Below, piece by piece: positions 43,442 to 52,590 of a stretch of 64,000 bases of DNA. Positions within the stretch are counted from its first letter, which is position 1, and every line of letters begins with the position of its first letter. The DNA is from JACKEQ01 sp041389565. Lineage in GTDB: Bacteria; Myxococcota_A; UBA796; GCA-2862545. Location: NCBI GenBank assembly GCA_041389565.1, contig JAWKRP010000004.1:62001-126000 (forward strand). Reading direction: 5' to 3'. A program made the translations under genes and the position numbers. The notes below the pieces were generated by a model. It made no database searches. It was not told where the DNA came from and saw only the letters and a program-made list of their open reading frames with translations.

Positions 43442-44722
43442 TCAGTAGATGTGCGCGGCCACCACGGCGGCCTCGACACCGTCGATCGCGCGGATCATCT
43501 GCTCGTCGGACAGGGCCGCCGACAGGAACGCGGCCTCGAACTGGCTCGGCGGCAGGTAGACGCCGGTGTTGAGGGCCGCGAGGAAGAACCGCGAGAACGC
43601 CTCGAGGTCGCACTCCTTCACGTCGTCGTAGTTCTGGGGCGCCTGCGCGCGGAAGAAGATGGTGAACATGGAGCCCACCCGGTGCATCGAGCAGCCGTGG
43701 TAGTTCAGCGAGGGCTGGATGGCCTTCTCGAGCGCGCGCCCGAGCCGCTCCAGGCGGTCGTACACGGCGTCGTCGAGCAGGCTCAGCGTCGCCAGGCCCG
43801 CCGCGACCGCCACCGGGTTCCCGGACAGCGTTCCCGCCTGGTAGACCGGGCCGAGCGGCGCGAGGTGGTTCATGATCTCGGCCTTCCCGCCGAAGGCCGC
43901 CAGCGGGTAGCCGCCCCCGACGATCTTCCCGAGGGTCGTGAGGTCGGGCGTGACGCCGTACAGCGCCTGCGCGCAGCCCTTGTGCACGCGGAACCCGGTC
44001 ATCACCTCGTCGAAGATCAGCACGACACCGTGCGACGTGCACAGGTCGCGCAAGCCCTGGAGGTACCCGTCGGCCGGCGGGATCACACCGATGTTCCCGG
44101 TGATGGGCTCCAGGATGAGCGCCGCCACGTCGTCTCCGTGCTGCTCGAGCAGCTCCTCGACGGCGTCGAGATCGTTGAAAGGCGCGACGAGCGTGTTCGC
44201 GGCCACGGCCTCGGGCACGCCGGGCGACCCGGGGAGCGCGAACGTGGCGACCCCGCTGCCGGCCTGCACGAGCACGGAGTCGTGAGCGCCGTGGTAGCAG
44301 CCGTCGAGCTTGATGATCTTGTCGCGGCCCGTGAACCCCCGTGCCAGACGGAGCGCGTGCATCGTCGCTTCGGTGCCCGAGCTGCACAGCCGCACCTTCT
44401 CGATGCTCGGCACGCGCTCGACAATCGCTTCGGCGAGCAGCACCTCGGCCTCCGTCGGGGCTCCGAACGAGCTCCCCTTGGCGGCGGCCGCCATCGTGGC
44501 GCCCAGCACGGCCTGGTTCGCGTGACCGAGGAGGAGCGCGCCCCACGAGCCCACGAGGTCGAGGTAGCGGTGCCCGTCTTCGTCGATGATCTCCGGACCC
44601 TCGCCGCGATGGATGAACGGAGGGCTGCCGCCGACGGCGTTGAACGCGCGAACCGGGGAGTTCACGCCCCCCGGGATCACCGCGAGGGCGCGCTCGAGCA
44701 TGCGGGCGGAACGGGACGACAT
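43442..44722 (-). CDS. hemL: Glutamate-1-semialdehyde 2,1-aminomutase
   Basis: Converts glutamate-1-semialdehyde to 5-aminolevulinate, the C5 route into tetrapyrroles. 426 residues, the normal length. N-terminal PGGVNSPVRAF is diagnostic. The PLP site has SSGTEATMHALRLAR at 114-128, LIFDEVMTGFRV at 235-246, and the PLP lysine K266 in TTLGKIVGGG. GGAGG precedes the ATG. The enzyme supplies haem for the cytochromes found in this window. Downstream of the GDPD gene with a hairpin between. Confidence 0.96.
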   Translation of the reverse strand: MSSRSARMLERALAVIPGGVNSPVRAFNAVGGSPPFIHRGEGPEIIDEDGHRYLDLVGSWGALLLGHANQAVLGATMAAAAKGSSFGAPTEAEVLLAEAIVERVPSIEKVRLCSSGTEATMHALRLARGFTGRDKIIKLDGCYHGAHDSVLVQAGSGVATFALPGSPGVPEAVAANTLVAPFNDLDAVEELLEQHGDDVAALILEPITGNIGVIPPADGYLQGLRDLCTSHGVVLIFDEVMTGFRVHKGCAQALYGVTPDLTTLGKIVGGGYPLAAFGGKAEIMNHLAPLGPVYQAGTLSGNPVAVAAGLATLSLLDDAVYDRLERLGRALEKAIQPSLNYHGCSMHRVGSMFTIFFRAQAPQNYDDVKECDLEAFSRFFLAALNTGVYLPPSQFEAAFLSAALSDEQMIRAIDGVEAAVVAAHIY

Positions 44723-44754
44723 CGGGCCTCCAGACGTGGGTACACAGGGAGGGG

Positions 44755-44774
44755 TCAGCGACCTGGCTCGCTGA
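44755..44774. terminator. Hairpin between GDPD and hemL
   Basis: TCAGCGA-CCTGGC-TCGCTGA, a perfect 7-base stem with a 6-base loop, between the GDPD stop and the hemL start, both on the minus strand. It may terminate the GDPD transcript or form part of the hemL leader. Confidence 0.4.
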
Positions 44775-44819
44775 GGCTCCCGTCGAGGGAATCGCGGCTG
44801 CTCCTAACCGATCACGGGT

Positions 44820-45854
44820 TCACGGCCCGCGAACGTCCACGGCCACGTCCGGGTAGTCCGCGAAGACCCCGTCCACGCCGAGCCCGTAGAAGCGCTCCAG
44901 CTCCCTTCGGGGGTCGCCCTCGGCCGCTGGACCGCGCTGATCGGCCTCCATCCGGAACGTGTACACGTGCACGAGCAGATCCGCTGCGTGCGCACGCTCC
45001 ACGAGGCCCGTCGGACCGTCGGGACCCCACACGTGCGACTTGTGCACGCCGAGACCCTGTACGGTCCGGCGCAGCGCGGGCAGGTCGGACAGCAGAGCCC
45101 CGTAGGTACGGGCATCCCCGAAGGGCGTGGCCCCGGGATCCCCGACCAGCAGGATGAACGGGACCTCCGTGCGCGTGCGCATCGCCTCGAGGTTCGCGAG
45201 CTCGAACGACTGCACGTACACCGGCGCGTCGGGCCCGGTGAGCCCGTGGCTGGCGAGCGCCTCGAGCATGCGCTCCTCGAGCGGCAGGCCGAGGCCCCGG
45301 AAGTACGACGGGTGCTTGGTCTCCGGGTACACCCCGATGACGCGTCCGGCCTTCTCGGACAGCGCCGCGCGCAGATCGAGGATCTCGTCGAACGTCGCGA
45401 TGCCGAGCTGCCCGTCGCGGTCGTGCGGACGGGACGCGAACGGCTGAACGGCCCGCAGGGTGCGGATCTCGGCGAGCGTGAAGTCCTCCGAGAACCACCC
45501 CGTGATGGACTCCCCGTCGATCTCCTTCGTGACCTTCCGGTCAGGGAACTTCGACGCCACATCGGTGGTGTGCGTGAGGTCGTTCTCGTGCCGGGCGATC
45601 AGGTGGCCGTCGGAGGTCGACACGAGGTCGGGCTCGATGAAGTCCGCGCCCTGCTCCACGGCGAGCGCATACCCCTCGAGCGTGTGGTCTGGCAGGTGAC
45701 CGGGGCTCCCCCGGTGTCCGATCACGAGGGGACGGGCCACGGAGACCTCCGGTGGGACGGGCGCGGGAGGGGCAGTCCCACAGCCGAGGAGCACGAGAGC
45801 GACGAGCATGCCCGACGTTACCGCTGTCGGCCTCCGTGTGCGAGGATGCGGCAT
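44820..45854 (-). CDS. Glycerophosphodiester phosphodiesterase, lipoprotein
   Basis: Hydrolyses glycerophosphodiesters to glycerol-3-phosphate and an alcohol in the periplasm. About 344 residues. The signal is MPHPRTRRPTAVTSGMLVALVLLGC with lipobox LLGC. Catalytic blocks: VIGHRGSPGHLPDHTLEGY, with the catalytic His and Arg; DFIEPDLVSTSDGHLIARHEND, with metal-binding Glu and Asp and the second His; and the C-terminal GVDGVFADYPD. The start at 45854 has GGAG upstream, and its ATG overlaps the divergent ATG at 45853; an internal ATG at 45809 would keep the lipobox with a shorter signal. Confidence 0.92.
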   Translation of the reverse strand: MPHPRTRRPTAVTSGMLVALVLLGCGTAPPAPVPPEVSVARPLVIGHRGSPGHLPDHTLEGYALAVEQGADFIEPDLVSTSDGHLIARHENDLTHTTDVASKFPDRKVTKEIDGESITGWFSEDFTLAEIRTLRAVQPFASRPHDRDGQLGIATFDEILDLRAALSEKAGRVIGVYPETKHPSYFRGLGLPLEERMLEALASHGLTGPDAPVYVQSFELANLEAMRTRTEVPFILLVGDPGATPFGDARTYGALLSDLPALRRTVQGLGVHKSHVWGPDGPTGLVERAHAADLLVHVYTFRMEADQRGPAAEGDPRRELERFYGLGVDGVFADYPDVAVDVRGP

Positions 45855-46314
45855 GTCCGAACGCTCCGGAAAGGATCCCGGCCGCACGCTCACGTCGTCC
45901 AGCGAGCTCCATCGCCCCGCGGCCCCCGGTCGTGTCGCGGGCCTGCCGCCGGTCGAAGCCCTCGTGGGTGCCGACGCGCCGTGCGATCCGATCCCGGCCC
46001 CCCCCGAGGATCGCAAGTGGGACTCCGAGAGCGGCCGGTGGAAGCGCCGGGGCATCGAGATCCCCCCCGACCCCGCGGGGATGACCTACCCGCCCGGCAC
46101 TCCGTCACCCGCGGCCGCACGACCGCTCGATCTGGGCGAGATGGCAGAGACGGCCGAGGTCGACGCCAGCAGCGACGCCGAATTCCAGGGTTCCGCCAGC
46201 GGTGCCGCGGAGCTCGAGCCCGCGCCCGAGCGCCTGCCGCTGTGGGCGTTCGTGGTGGTCGCGCTGATGTTCGGGCTCGGGCTCGTGCTCGGCCTGGCGT
46301 TCGCAGCCCTCTAG
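45853..46314 (+). CDS. Small protein with C-terminal membrane anchor
   Basis: 153 residues, family not recognised. The first ~125 residues are Pro/Ala/Glu-rich and appear disordered, with a central KWDSESGRWKRRGIEIPPDP motif. The C-terminus is one membrane helix (LWAFVVVALMFGLGLVLGLAFA) right at the end, giving a tail-anchored topology with the bulk in the cytoplasm. GAGG precedes the ATG at 45853. It converges on the TPR gene. Confidence 0.65.
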   Translation: MSERSGKDPGRTLTSSSELHRPAAPGRVAGLPPVEALVGADAPCDPIPAPPEDRKWDSESGRWKRRGIEIPPDPAGMTYPPGTPSPAAARPLDLGEMAETAEVDASSDAEFQGSASGAAELEPAPERLPLWAFVVVALMFGLGLVLGLAFAAL

Positions 46315-46322
46315 GCGGTGCG

Positions 46323-47213
46323 CTACTCGCCGGCCTGGACGGCCCGACGCTCGAGCAGCGCCGACTTGCGGCGCAGGTGCACGTCGACCGGGAGATCCGC
46401 GAGGTCGAGCTCGGCCATCGCACCATCGAGCTCGCCGAGGCGCTCGTAGCATGCGGCGAGCCCCAGCCGGGCGGCCTTGTCGTAGTGCACCTGGTCGGAC
46501 AGGGCGGCGTCTTCGAACGACCGGATTGCCTGCTGCGGACGGTTCTGCGCCAGCGCGATCTCGCCCAGACCGAGGTTCGCCCGAGCGCTCCACTCTCCCG
46601 GGTGCTCCTGGATCAGGAGGTTCCACAGGTTGCGCGCCCGACCGAACTCGCTGCGCGACGCGCGGATCTCGGCGGCCCGCACCAGCAGCTCCGGCTTCGT
46701 GCGATCGGCGTCGTACGCGAGGCGGTACTGCTGTGCCGCGGACTCGTCGTCGCGCTCGGACAGGTAGAGCTCGGCGAGCTGCTCGCGGACCTCGGCCTGC
46801 TCTTCGGGGCCGACGCCGAGCGCCAGGAGCTGGCCGAGCACGCGGCGGGCCTCGGCGGGCTGGTCGAGCTCGAGCTCGTACACGCGGGCGGCACGGCGGA
46901 AGGCCTCGCGCCGCAAGGGGGTGATCGGGCTGGACGCGCCGATCGCCTCGTACCGGTCGACCGCTTCGAGCGGCATGCCGCGACCGAGCATCGCGTCGGC
47001 ACGACCGAGCGCGAATGGCGAGGCGGGGGTGACGAGCAGACCGGCCGCCAGCAGGGCCGTCATGCAGGCACCCGCGAGCGCCGGCACCCCCACGAGCATT
47101 CCCCATCCGCGGCGCGCGCGGCGTGTGACCGGCCTCCCCTCGACGCGCACCGGACTCGGAGCTCCCGTGTAGGTCGGGAGTTTTGCGCGCTCGGGTGGGG
47201 AGGCAGTGCTCAT
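46323..47213 (-). CDS. TPR protein with N-terminal membrane anchor
   Basis: 296 residues. Basic residues (RPVTRRARRGWG) precede one hydrophobic helix (MLVGVPALAGACMTALLAAGLLV, near 39-61), so the repeat domain should face the periplasm. At least five TPR-like helical pairs follow (AVDRYEAIGASSPITPLR; EAFRRAARVYELELDQPAEA; REQLAELYLSERDDESAAQQY; RNLWNLLIQEHPGEW; GLAACYERLGELDGAM). It likely scaffolds envelope proteins; no partner is evident. The transcript appears leaderless. Confidence 0.82.
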   Translation of the reverse strand: MSTASPPERAKLPTYTGAPSPVRVEGRPVTRRARRGWGMLVGVPALAGACMTALLAAGLLVTPASPFALGRADAMLGRGMPLEAVDRYEAIGASSPITPLRREAFRRAARVYELELDQPAEARRVLGQLLALGVGPEEQAEVREQLAELYLSERDDESAAQQYRLAYDADRTKPELLVRAAEIRASRSEFGRARNLWNLLIQEHPGEWSARANLGLGEIALAQNRPQQAIRSFEDAALSDQVHYDKAARLGLAACYERLGELDGAMAELDLADLPVDVHLRRKSALLERRAVQAGE

Positions 47214-47219
47214 CTGTGG

Positions 47220-47225
47220 ATCCTA
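47220..47225 (-). promoter_or_regulatory. -10 element of a probable leaderless transcript
   Basis: TAGGAT on the minus strand ends 6 bases before the ATG at 47213. TTGAAC lies 20 bases further upstream, a slightly long spacing for a -35. Confidence 0.45.
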
Positions 47226-47239
47226 TGACAGAAACGCCT

Positions 47240-47500
47240 TCAGAGGTTCAACAAGATCAGGAAGAACAATCCGAAGAGAGGGATGAACAGCGCGAACATC
47301 GCGACCTGGTACAGGATGATGCGCACGAGGTTGCTCGTGCCGGTCTTCCGCTGGAAGCCCGAACCGCACGCGTTGCAGTACACGTGGTCGAGCAACCGGT
47401 GCCCGACCATGCCGCCCCACAGCGTGAACGTGGGCACGCGGTAGTCGTCGCTGCGGCACACCGGGCAGATGCCCGGCGCATCTCCGCTCGCGGCGCTCAC
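47240..47500 (-). CDS. Small zinc-ribbon membrane protein coupled to gyrA
   Basis: 86 residues. The GTG at 47500 overlaps the gyrA stop (GTGA). Two CxxC pairs, CPVC at about 12-15 and CNAC at about 39-42, make a zinc ribbon facing the cytoplasm. One hydrophobic helix follows at the end (IILYQVAMFALFIPLFGLFFLILL). No family is named. The tight coupling to gyrA is unusual and may only serve expression. Confidence 0.7.
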   Translation of the reverse strand: MSAASGDAPGICPVCRSDDYRVPTFTLWGGMVGHRLLDHVYCNACGSGFQRKTGTSNLVRIILYQVAMFALFIPLFGLFFLILLNL

Positions 47501-50115
47501 TCCTCCGCGCCTGCTTCGGCGTCGGCGTCGATCTCGTCGGCGTCGACCTCGTCGGCTTCGGTGTCGACCAGCCGCGCCATGTCGACGATCCGCTCGCCGT
47601 CGTCGAGGCGCATGAGGCGCACGCCCTTGCTCCCGCGGCTCTTCACGAGGCGCACCGAGATCGCGGGGATGCGGATCACGCGCCCCGTGTCGGTCGCGAG
47701 CATCACCTGATCGTCGGGGCCGACCGGCCGCGCACGCACGACCTCGCCCACGTCGGCGCCCGTCTTGTGCGAGATGACGCCCTTCCCGTTCCGGCCCTGC
47801 TGCGGGTACTCGTCGAGCGGCGTGCGCTTGCCGAACCCGAGCGACGTGATCGTGAGCAGCGTGAGCTCGGGCTCCTCGTCGATCACGAGCTCCTCGTCGC
47901 CTTCGCCGGCAGCCGCCTCGACCTCGGGCTCCTCGGGGAGCTCGTCGACCTCTTCGGTCTCGTCGAACTCGGCGCTCGCCGGGATGAGCAGCATGTCGAC
48001 GACCTCGTCGTCCTCCGACAGCGCGATGCCCTTGTTGCCGCGGGCCGTACGCCCGAACACCGGAGCGCCCTTGCCACCGCCCTTCGGGAACCGGATGCAC
48101 TGGCCGTTCCGCGTGAAGATCATCACGTCGACATCGGCTTCGTCTTCGAGCTTGTCGACCACCACGAGGGAGTCGCCTTCGGCCACGCCCGTCGCGATGA
48201 GCCCGCCCTGACGGACGTTCTTGTAGGCCGTGAGCGGCGTGCGCTTCACGAGGCCCTGGCGCGACACGAACACGAGATCCGTGCCCTCGGTCTCCAGATC
48301 CTCCGAACGCACCGACACGACGGCCGCGATGCGCTCCTCCGCCGCGACGGGCACGAGGTTCACGATGGGACGGCCCCGCGCGGTACGCCCGGCCTCGGGC
48401 ACCTCGTACACGTTGAGCGGGTACACCTTGCCCGTGTCGGTGAACACCATCAGGATCGAGTGGGTGTTCGCGATGAAGATGCTCGTGACGAAGTCCTCGT
48501 CACGCGTGTTCATGCCCTTCTTGCCCATCCCGCCGCGGCGCTGCATCCGCCACTCGTCGGGCGAGCAGCGCTTGATGTAGCCGAGGTGCGAGAGCGTCAC
48601 GACGTGGTCTTCCTCGGCCACGAGGTCGTGCATCGAGAGCTCGCCCTTCGCGTCGACGATGCGGGTGCGGCGCTCGTCGGAGAAGCGCTCCTTCACCGAC
48701 AGGAGCTCGCCCTTCACGACGTCCATCAGCAGGACCTCGGACGCCAGGATCGCCTCGAGCTCGCCGATGCGGACGAGCAGCGCGTTGTACTCCTCTTCGA
48801 TCTTCTCGCGCTCCATGCCCGTGAGGCGCTGGAGGCGGAGCTCGAGGATGGCGATGGCCTGCGCGATCGACAGACCGAACGTGCGGACGAGACCGTCGCG
48901 GGCGTCTTGCGGCGTGCTCGACGCGCGGATGAGGGCGATCACCTCGTCGAGGTTGTCGAGCGCGATGCGGTAGCCCTCCAACACGTGGGCGCGCTCGCGG
49001 GCCTTCCGGAGGTCGTACCGCGTGCGACGGAGCACCACTTCGCGCCGATGATCGACGAAGTACGCGATCATCTGCTTGAGGTCGAGGATCTGCGGACGCT
49101 GGTTCACGATGGCGAGCAGGATCACGCCGAACGTGCTCTGCAGGGCCGTCTGCTTGTACAGGTGGTTGAGCACCACCTCCTCGAACGCGTCGCGCTTGAG
49201 CTCGATGACGATCCGCATGCCCTGGCGGTCGGACTCGTCGCGCAGGCCGGAGATCCCCTCGATCTTCTTCTCCTTCACGAGGTCGGCGATCTGCTGGATC
49301 AGGCGCGACTTGTTCACCTGATACGGGATCTCGTCGATGATGATCGCGCGGCGACCGCCCTCGAGGTCCTCGAACCACGCGTTGCCCCGCAGCGTGATGC
49401 GCCCGCGGCCCGTCTCGTACGCGTCTCTCACGCCCCCGCGGCCGTAGATCGTGCCCGCCGTGGGGAAGTCGGGCGCCGGGATGAACTGCATGAGCCCGGC
49501 CACGTCGATCTCGGGGTTCTCGACGTGCGCGATGCACGCGTCGATCACCTCGGACAGGTTGTGGGGCGGGATCTTCGTGGCCATGCCGACCGCGATGCCG
49601 TCGGCGCCGTTCACGAGCAGGTTCGGGTACGCGCACGGGAGCACGTCGGGCTCTTCGACCGTGCCGTCGAAGTTGGGCGAGAAGCTCACCGTCTCCTTGT
49701 CGATGTCGACCAGGAGCTCTTCGGCGAGCTTCGTCATCTTGCACTCGGTGTACCGGTAGGCGGCCGCCGGATCGCCGTCGACGCTGCCGAAGTTCCCCTG
49801 ACCGTCGACCAGCGGGTACCGGAGGTTCCAGGGCTGGGCCATGCGCACGAGGGCGTCGTACACCGCGGAATCGCCGTGCGGATGGTACTTCTTGAGCACC
49901 TCGCCGACGACACCGGCGCACTTGCTGTACTTCTTGTGGGCCTGCAGGCCCTCCATGTGCATCGCGTACAGGATGCGGCGGTGGACCGGCTTCAGGCCGT
50001 CGCGGACATCCGGGAGCGCCCGACCGATGATGACCGACATGGAGTAGTCCATGTAGGAGTTCTTCATCTCGTCTTCGATGCGGATGTTGATGACGTTCGC
50101 TGCGAAGTCGTCCAT
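47497..50115 (-). CDS. gyrA: DNA gyrase subunit A
   Basis: The breakage-reunion subunit of gyrase, which introduces negative supercoils with GyrB. 872 residues. Catalytic Tyr122 in RYTE; the quinolone-region residues Ser83 and Asp87 match the sensitive E. coli pattern (GDSAVYDALVRM). The GyrA box QRRGGMGKKG is near residue 524, which marks true gyrase rather than topoisomerase IV. Six beta-pinwheel blades follow. An acidic, low-complexity insertion of about 45 residues (EFDETEEVDELPEEPEVE ...) sits near 705-750, and the C-terminus is also acidic. AGGAAAG precedes the ATG at 50115. No gyrB is nearby. Confidence 0.97.
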   Translation of the reverse strand: MDDFAANVINIRIEDEMKNSYMDYSMSVIIGRALPDVRDGLKPVHRRILYAMHMEGLQAHKKYSKCAGVVGEVLKKYHPHGDSAVYDALVRMAQPWNLRYPLVDGQGNFGSVDGDPAAAYRYTECKMTKLAEELLVDIDKETVSFSPNFDGTVEEPDVLPCAYPNLLVNGADGIAVGMATKIPPHNLSEVIDACIAHVENPEIDVAGLMQFIPAPDFPTAGTIYGRGGVRDAYETGRGRITLRGNAWFEDLEGGRRAIIIDEIPYQVNKSRLIQQIADLVKEKKIEGISGLRDESDRQGMRIVIELKRDAFEEVVLNHLYKQTALQSTFGVILLAIVNQRPQILDLKQMIAYFVDHRREVVLRRTRYDLRKARERAHVLEGYRIALDNLDEVIALIRASSTPQDARDGLVRTFGLSIAQAIAILELRLQRLTGMEREKIEEEYNALLVRIGELEAILASEVLLMDVVKGELLSVKERFSDERRTRIVDAKGELSMHDLVAEEDHVVTLSHLGYIKRCSPDEWRMQRRGGMGKKGMNTRDEDFVTSIFIANTHSILMVFTDTGKVYPLNVYEVPEAGRTARGRPIVNLVPVAAEERIAAVVSVRSEDLETEGTDLVFVSRQGLVKRTPLTAYKNVRQGGLIATGVAEGDSLVVVDKLEDEADVDVMIFTRNGQCIRFPKGGGKGAPVFGRTARGNKGIALSEDDEVVDMLLIPASAEFDETEEVDELPEEPEVEAAAGEGDEELVIDEEPELTLLTITSLGFGKRTPLDEYPQQGRNGKGVISHKTGADVGEVVRARPVGPDDQVMLATDTGRVIRIPAISVRLVKSRGSKGVRLMRLDDGERIVDMARLVDTEADEVDADEIDADAEAGAEE

Positions 50116-50231
50116 CGGTCTTTCCTGGCGGAGGGGCGGGGAGATCCTGGCGGGCTCACCGTGGCGGGAACGGCGCCACGTAACCCATCGCCCAGTGGCG
50201 ATCACCCCGTTTCGGAACCCCTCCCGGCGCC

Positions 50232-50237
50232 TATACT
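50232..50237 (+). promoter_or_regulatory. -10 element of a probable leaderless transcript
   Basis: TATACT ends 6 bases before the ATG at 50244, the closest match to TATAAT among the leaderless candidates here. Confidence 0.5.
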
Positions 50238-50243
50238 CCGCCC

Positions 50244-50783
50244 ATGGAATTCTCCGTCAGCGACGACGCTCCGTTCCCGCGCGACCTCGTGTTCCGCACC
50301 CACCGCGACGAGTTCGAGCGCATCGCGCCCCGCCTCCCGGAGGTCGACCGGGTCGCGCTCAAGTCCCAGAGCACCGCGGCCGACGGCACCATCGAGCAGA
50401 AGCACGAGTGGTTCGGCCATCCGAGCGCCCTCCCCTTCCTGATCCGCCCGCTCGTGCCGCCCGAGATGCTGCGCTGGTTCGGCCACACGAAGTGGAACCC
50501 GAAGACCTTCGTGTGCACGTGGACGGTCGAGGTGCCCGCCCTCGGGCCCATGGCCGACATCTCGGGCTCCCAGGCCTACGTCGAGACGCCCACCGGCTGC
50601 CGGATCGACCTCGAGGGCCGGTTCGACTTCCATCCCGAGCGGGTGCCCCAGCTCAAGCTGCCCCCGGGCGCCCGACCCGTCGTCGAGCGCTTCGTGGTCG
50701 CGCTCATCGTGCCGCTCATGCAGAAGTCGGCGGGAGCGGTCGTGGAGCACCTCCGATCGACCGGCGCATCGCCCACACCGTGA
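50244..50783 (+). CDS. SRPBCC-fold (DUF2505-like) protein
   Basis: 179 residues. The sequence follows a START/SRPBCC-type helix-grip pattern: FSVSDDAPFPRDLVFRTHRDEFERIAP at the N-terminus, alternating beta strands (QKHEWFGHP, FVCTWTVEVPALG), and a long C-terminal helix (RPVVERFVVALIVPLMQ). DUF2505 is the nearest known group. Such proteins bind hydrophobic ligands, but the ligand is unknown. No signal peptide. Its last 68 bases overlap the end of the convergent symporter gene. Confidence 0.75.
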   Translation: MEFSVSDDAPFPRDLVFRTHRDEFERIAPRLPEVDRVALKSQSTAADGTIEQKHEWFGHPSALPFLIRPLVPPEMLRWFGHTKWNPKTFVCTWTVEVPALGPMADISGSQAYVETPTGCRIDLEGRFDFHPERVPQLKLPPGARPVVERFVVALIVPLMQKSAGAVVEHLRSTGASPTP

Positions 50784-52533
50784 GCGCCAGGCCGGCCACG
50801 AAGACGGCCGTCCACAGGGCTCCCTCCGCGGGACGACCCACCAGGAAGCCGCCCACGCCGAGCAGCGCGCCGAACACCACGCCCGTGGCGCCCACGAACC
50901 CCACCAGCTCGCCGGCCCCGATCCCGTCGGACGCGAAGCCCTCCAGGTCGCCGGCCACCGCGCGCCAGCCGGGCCCGCCGGGCCGCACCTTCACGTAGAA
51001 CGCGCGGAGGTGCTCCCGATCGCACGGCGGCGTCAGGAACGTCACGGCCAGCCACACGGGGATCGACACGAACGTCAGCAGCGCCGCATCGAACGGGAAG
51101 CTAGACCAGCCAGCTGGTAGTCCGACCGGCCAGAGGTCGTACCACCCGATCACCTTCAGACCGAAGCTGCCGACCATCGCGACCCCCATCGCCGCGAGCT
51201 CGCTCCATGCGCTCACGCGCCACCAGTACCAGCGCGCCGCGAACACGGTCCCGAGCCCAGCCGTGACGGACAGCGCGAGCTCCCACGCGAACGTGATGTC
51301 GGTGACCACGAACGACGCCACCGCCCCGAGCACCGCCAGCCCGATCACACACCACCGCGACGCCGCCAGGTGGTGCGCGTCGGAGGCCTGCGGGGCCACG
51401 AACGGCCGGTACACGTCGTTGATCAACAGCGAGGTGCCCCAGTGGAGCTGGGTGTCGATCGTCGACATGAACGCGGCCAGGAAGCTCGACACCATCACGC
51501 CCAGCAGCCCGGGCGGCAGCAGGAGCACCATCATCTCGGGGTAGTACCGCTGCGTGTCGTCGATCGGGCCCATCAGCGCCATGCCCGCGAGCCCCACGAT
51601 CACCCACGGCCACGGGCGGATCGCGATGTTCGCCACCGCGAACCACAGGTAGCCCTGGATCGCGTGCACCTCGTCTTTCGCCGCCAGCAGCCGCTGCGCC
51701 AGGTAGCTCCCGCCGTCGACGTTCCGCGCGGCCCACCACGTCACGCCCACCAGCACGACCAGCTTCGCGGTGTGGCCGTCCCACGCGGGGTCGTCGAGGG
51801 GGATCAGGGTGGTCGTGCGCGACCAGTCGAAGCCGTGCTCCACGAAGCCCGCCTGCATGCCGGGGAGCCCGCCCACACGGACCCAGGCGAGCACCGCCAG
51901 CAGGATCGCGCCCACCATGGCGAGCCCGAACTGCAGCACGTCCGTGATCACCACGCCCCACAGGCCGCTCGACGCCGTGTACCCGACCGCGAGCAGGAAC
52001 AGCACGAGCACCACCCCGACGCCGGGCGCCACGTCGAGCCCGCCGAACGACCACATCGCATCCGGTGCGATGCCCAGCACGGTCTCGACCACCGTGCGCA
52101 TCGCCCGCATCACCCACGCGATCACGAGCAGGTTGAAGAACAGCCCGAACCACACCGCCTTCAGCACCCGCAGCACCTTCGCGGCCGGCCCGCCGTAGCG
52201 CAGCTCCGCGATCTCCGCGTCGGTGACCACCTCGCTCCGGCGCCAGAGCCGCGCGAAGAAGAACGTGGTCGCCACCGCCCCGAAGCCCGTGAACCACCAC
52301 TTCCAGTTGTCGTGCACGCCGGTCGACGCCACGTAGCTCGACACCGCGAGGGGGGTGTCGGCGGCGAACGTCGTCGCGACCATCGAGGTCCCGACCGCCC
52401 ACCACGGCAGGCTGCGGCCCGCCAAAAAGAACCCGTCCGTGTCGGACGTGCGCGATCGTCCGGCCCACAGGCCCGCCCCGAACGTCAGCAGCAGCCATCC
52501 GACGACCACGGCGATATCGAGAGGATGCGTCAT
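50716..52533 (-). CDS. Sodium:solute symporter (SSS family)
   Basis: 605 residues with about 13-15 hydrophobic helices. The SSS pattern begins DTDGFFLAGRSLPWWAVGTSMVAT and continues with GLWGVVITDVLQFG and SSFLAAFMSTIDTQLHWG, where Ser and Thr residues of the sodium site lie. The substrate cannot be read; sugars, amino acids and proline are common. The ATG at 52533 is weakly supported (no clear Shine-Dalgarno). The 3' end overlaps the convergent SRPBCC gene by 68 bases. Divergent from the metzincin gene by 57 bases. Confidence 0.93.
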   Translation of the reverse strand: MTHPLDIAVVVGWLLLTFGAGLWAGRSRTSDTDGFFLAGRSLPWWAVGTSMVATTFAADTPLAVSSYVASTGVHDNWKWWFTGFGAVATTFFFARLWRRSEVVTDAEIAELRYGGPAAKVLRVLKAVWFGLFFNLLVIAWVMRAMRTVVETVLGIAPDAMWSFGGLDVAPGVGVVLVLFLLAVGYTASSGLWGVVITDVLQFGLAMVGAILLAVLAWVRVGGLPGMQAGFVEHGFDWSRTTTLIPLDDPAWDGHTAKLVVLVGVTWWAARNVDGGSYLAQRLLAAKDEVHAIQGYLWFAVANIAIRPWPWVIVGLAGMALMGPIDDTQRYYPEMMVLLLPPGLLGVMVSSFLAAFMSTIDTQLHWGTSLLINDVYRPFVAPQASDAHHLAASRWCVIGLAVLGAVASFVVTDITFAWELALSVTAGLGTVFAARWYWWRVSAWSELAAMGVAMVGSFGLKVIGWYDLWPVGLPAGWSSFPFDAALLTFVSIPVWLAVTFLTPPCDREHLRAFYVKVRPGGPGWRAVAGDLEGFASDGIGAGELVGFVGATGVVFGALLGVGGFLVGRPAEGALWTAVFVAGLALTVWAMRRSIGGAPRPLPPTSA

Positions 52534-52590
52534 TGTCAGCGGGCCCCTGGTCGGGCACCCTGTACCGGCTGGCCACGGAGAGTGCGACCC

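Noticed and set aside
50716..50783. The 68-base convergent overlap of the SRPBCC and symporter genes as an error
   Set aside because: Both C-termini read through normally with no frame anomaly; convergent overlaps also occur at 11147 and 63388, so it was kept as real.
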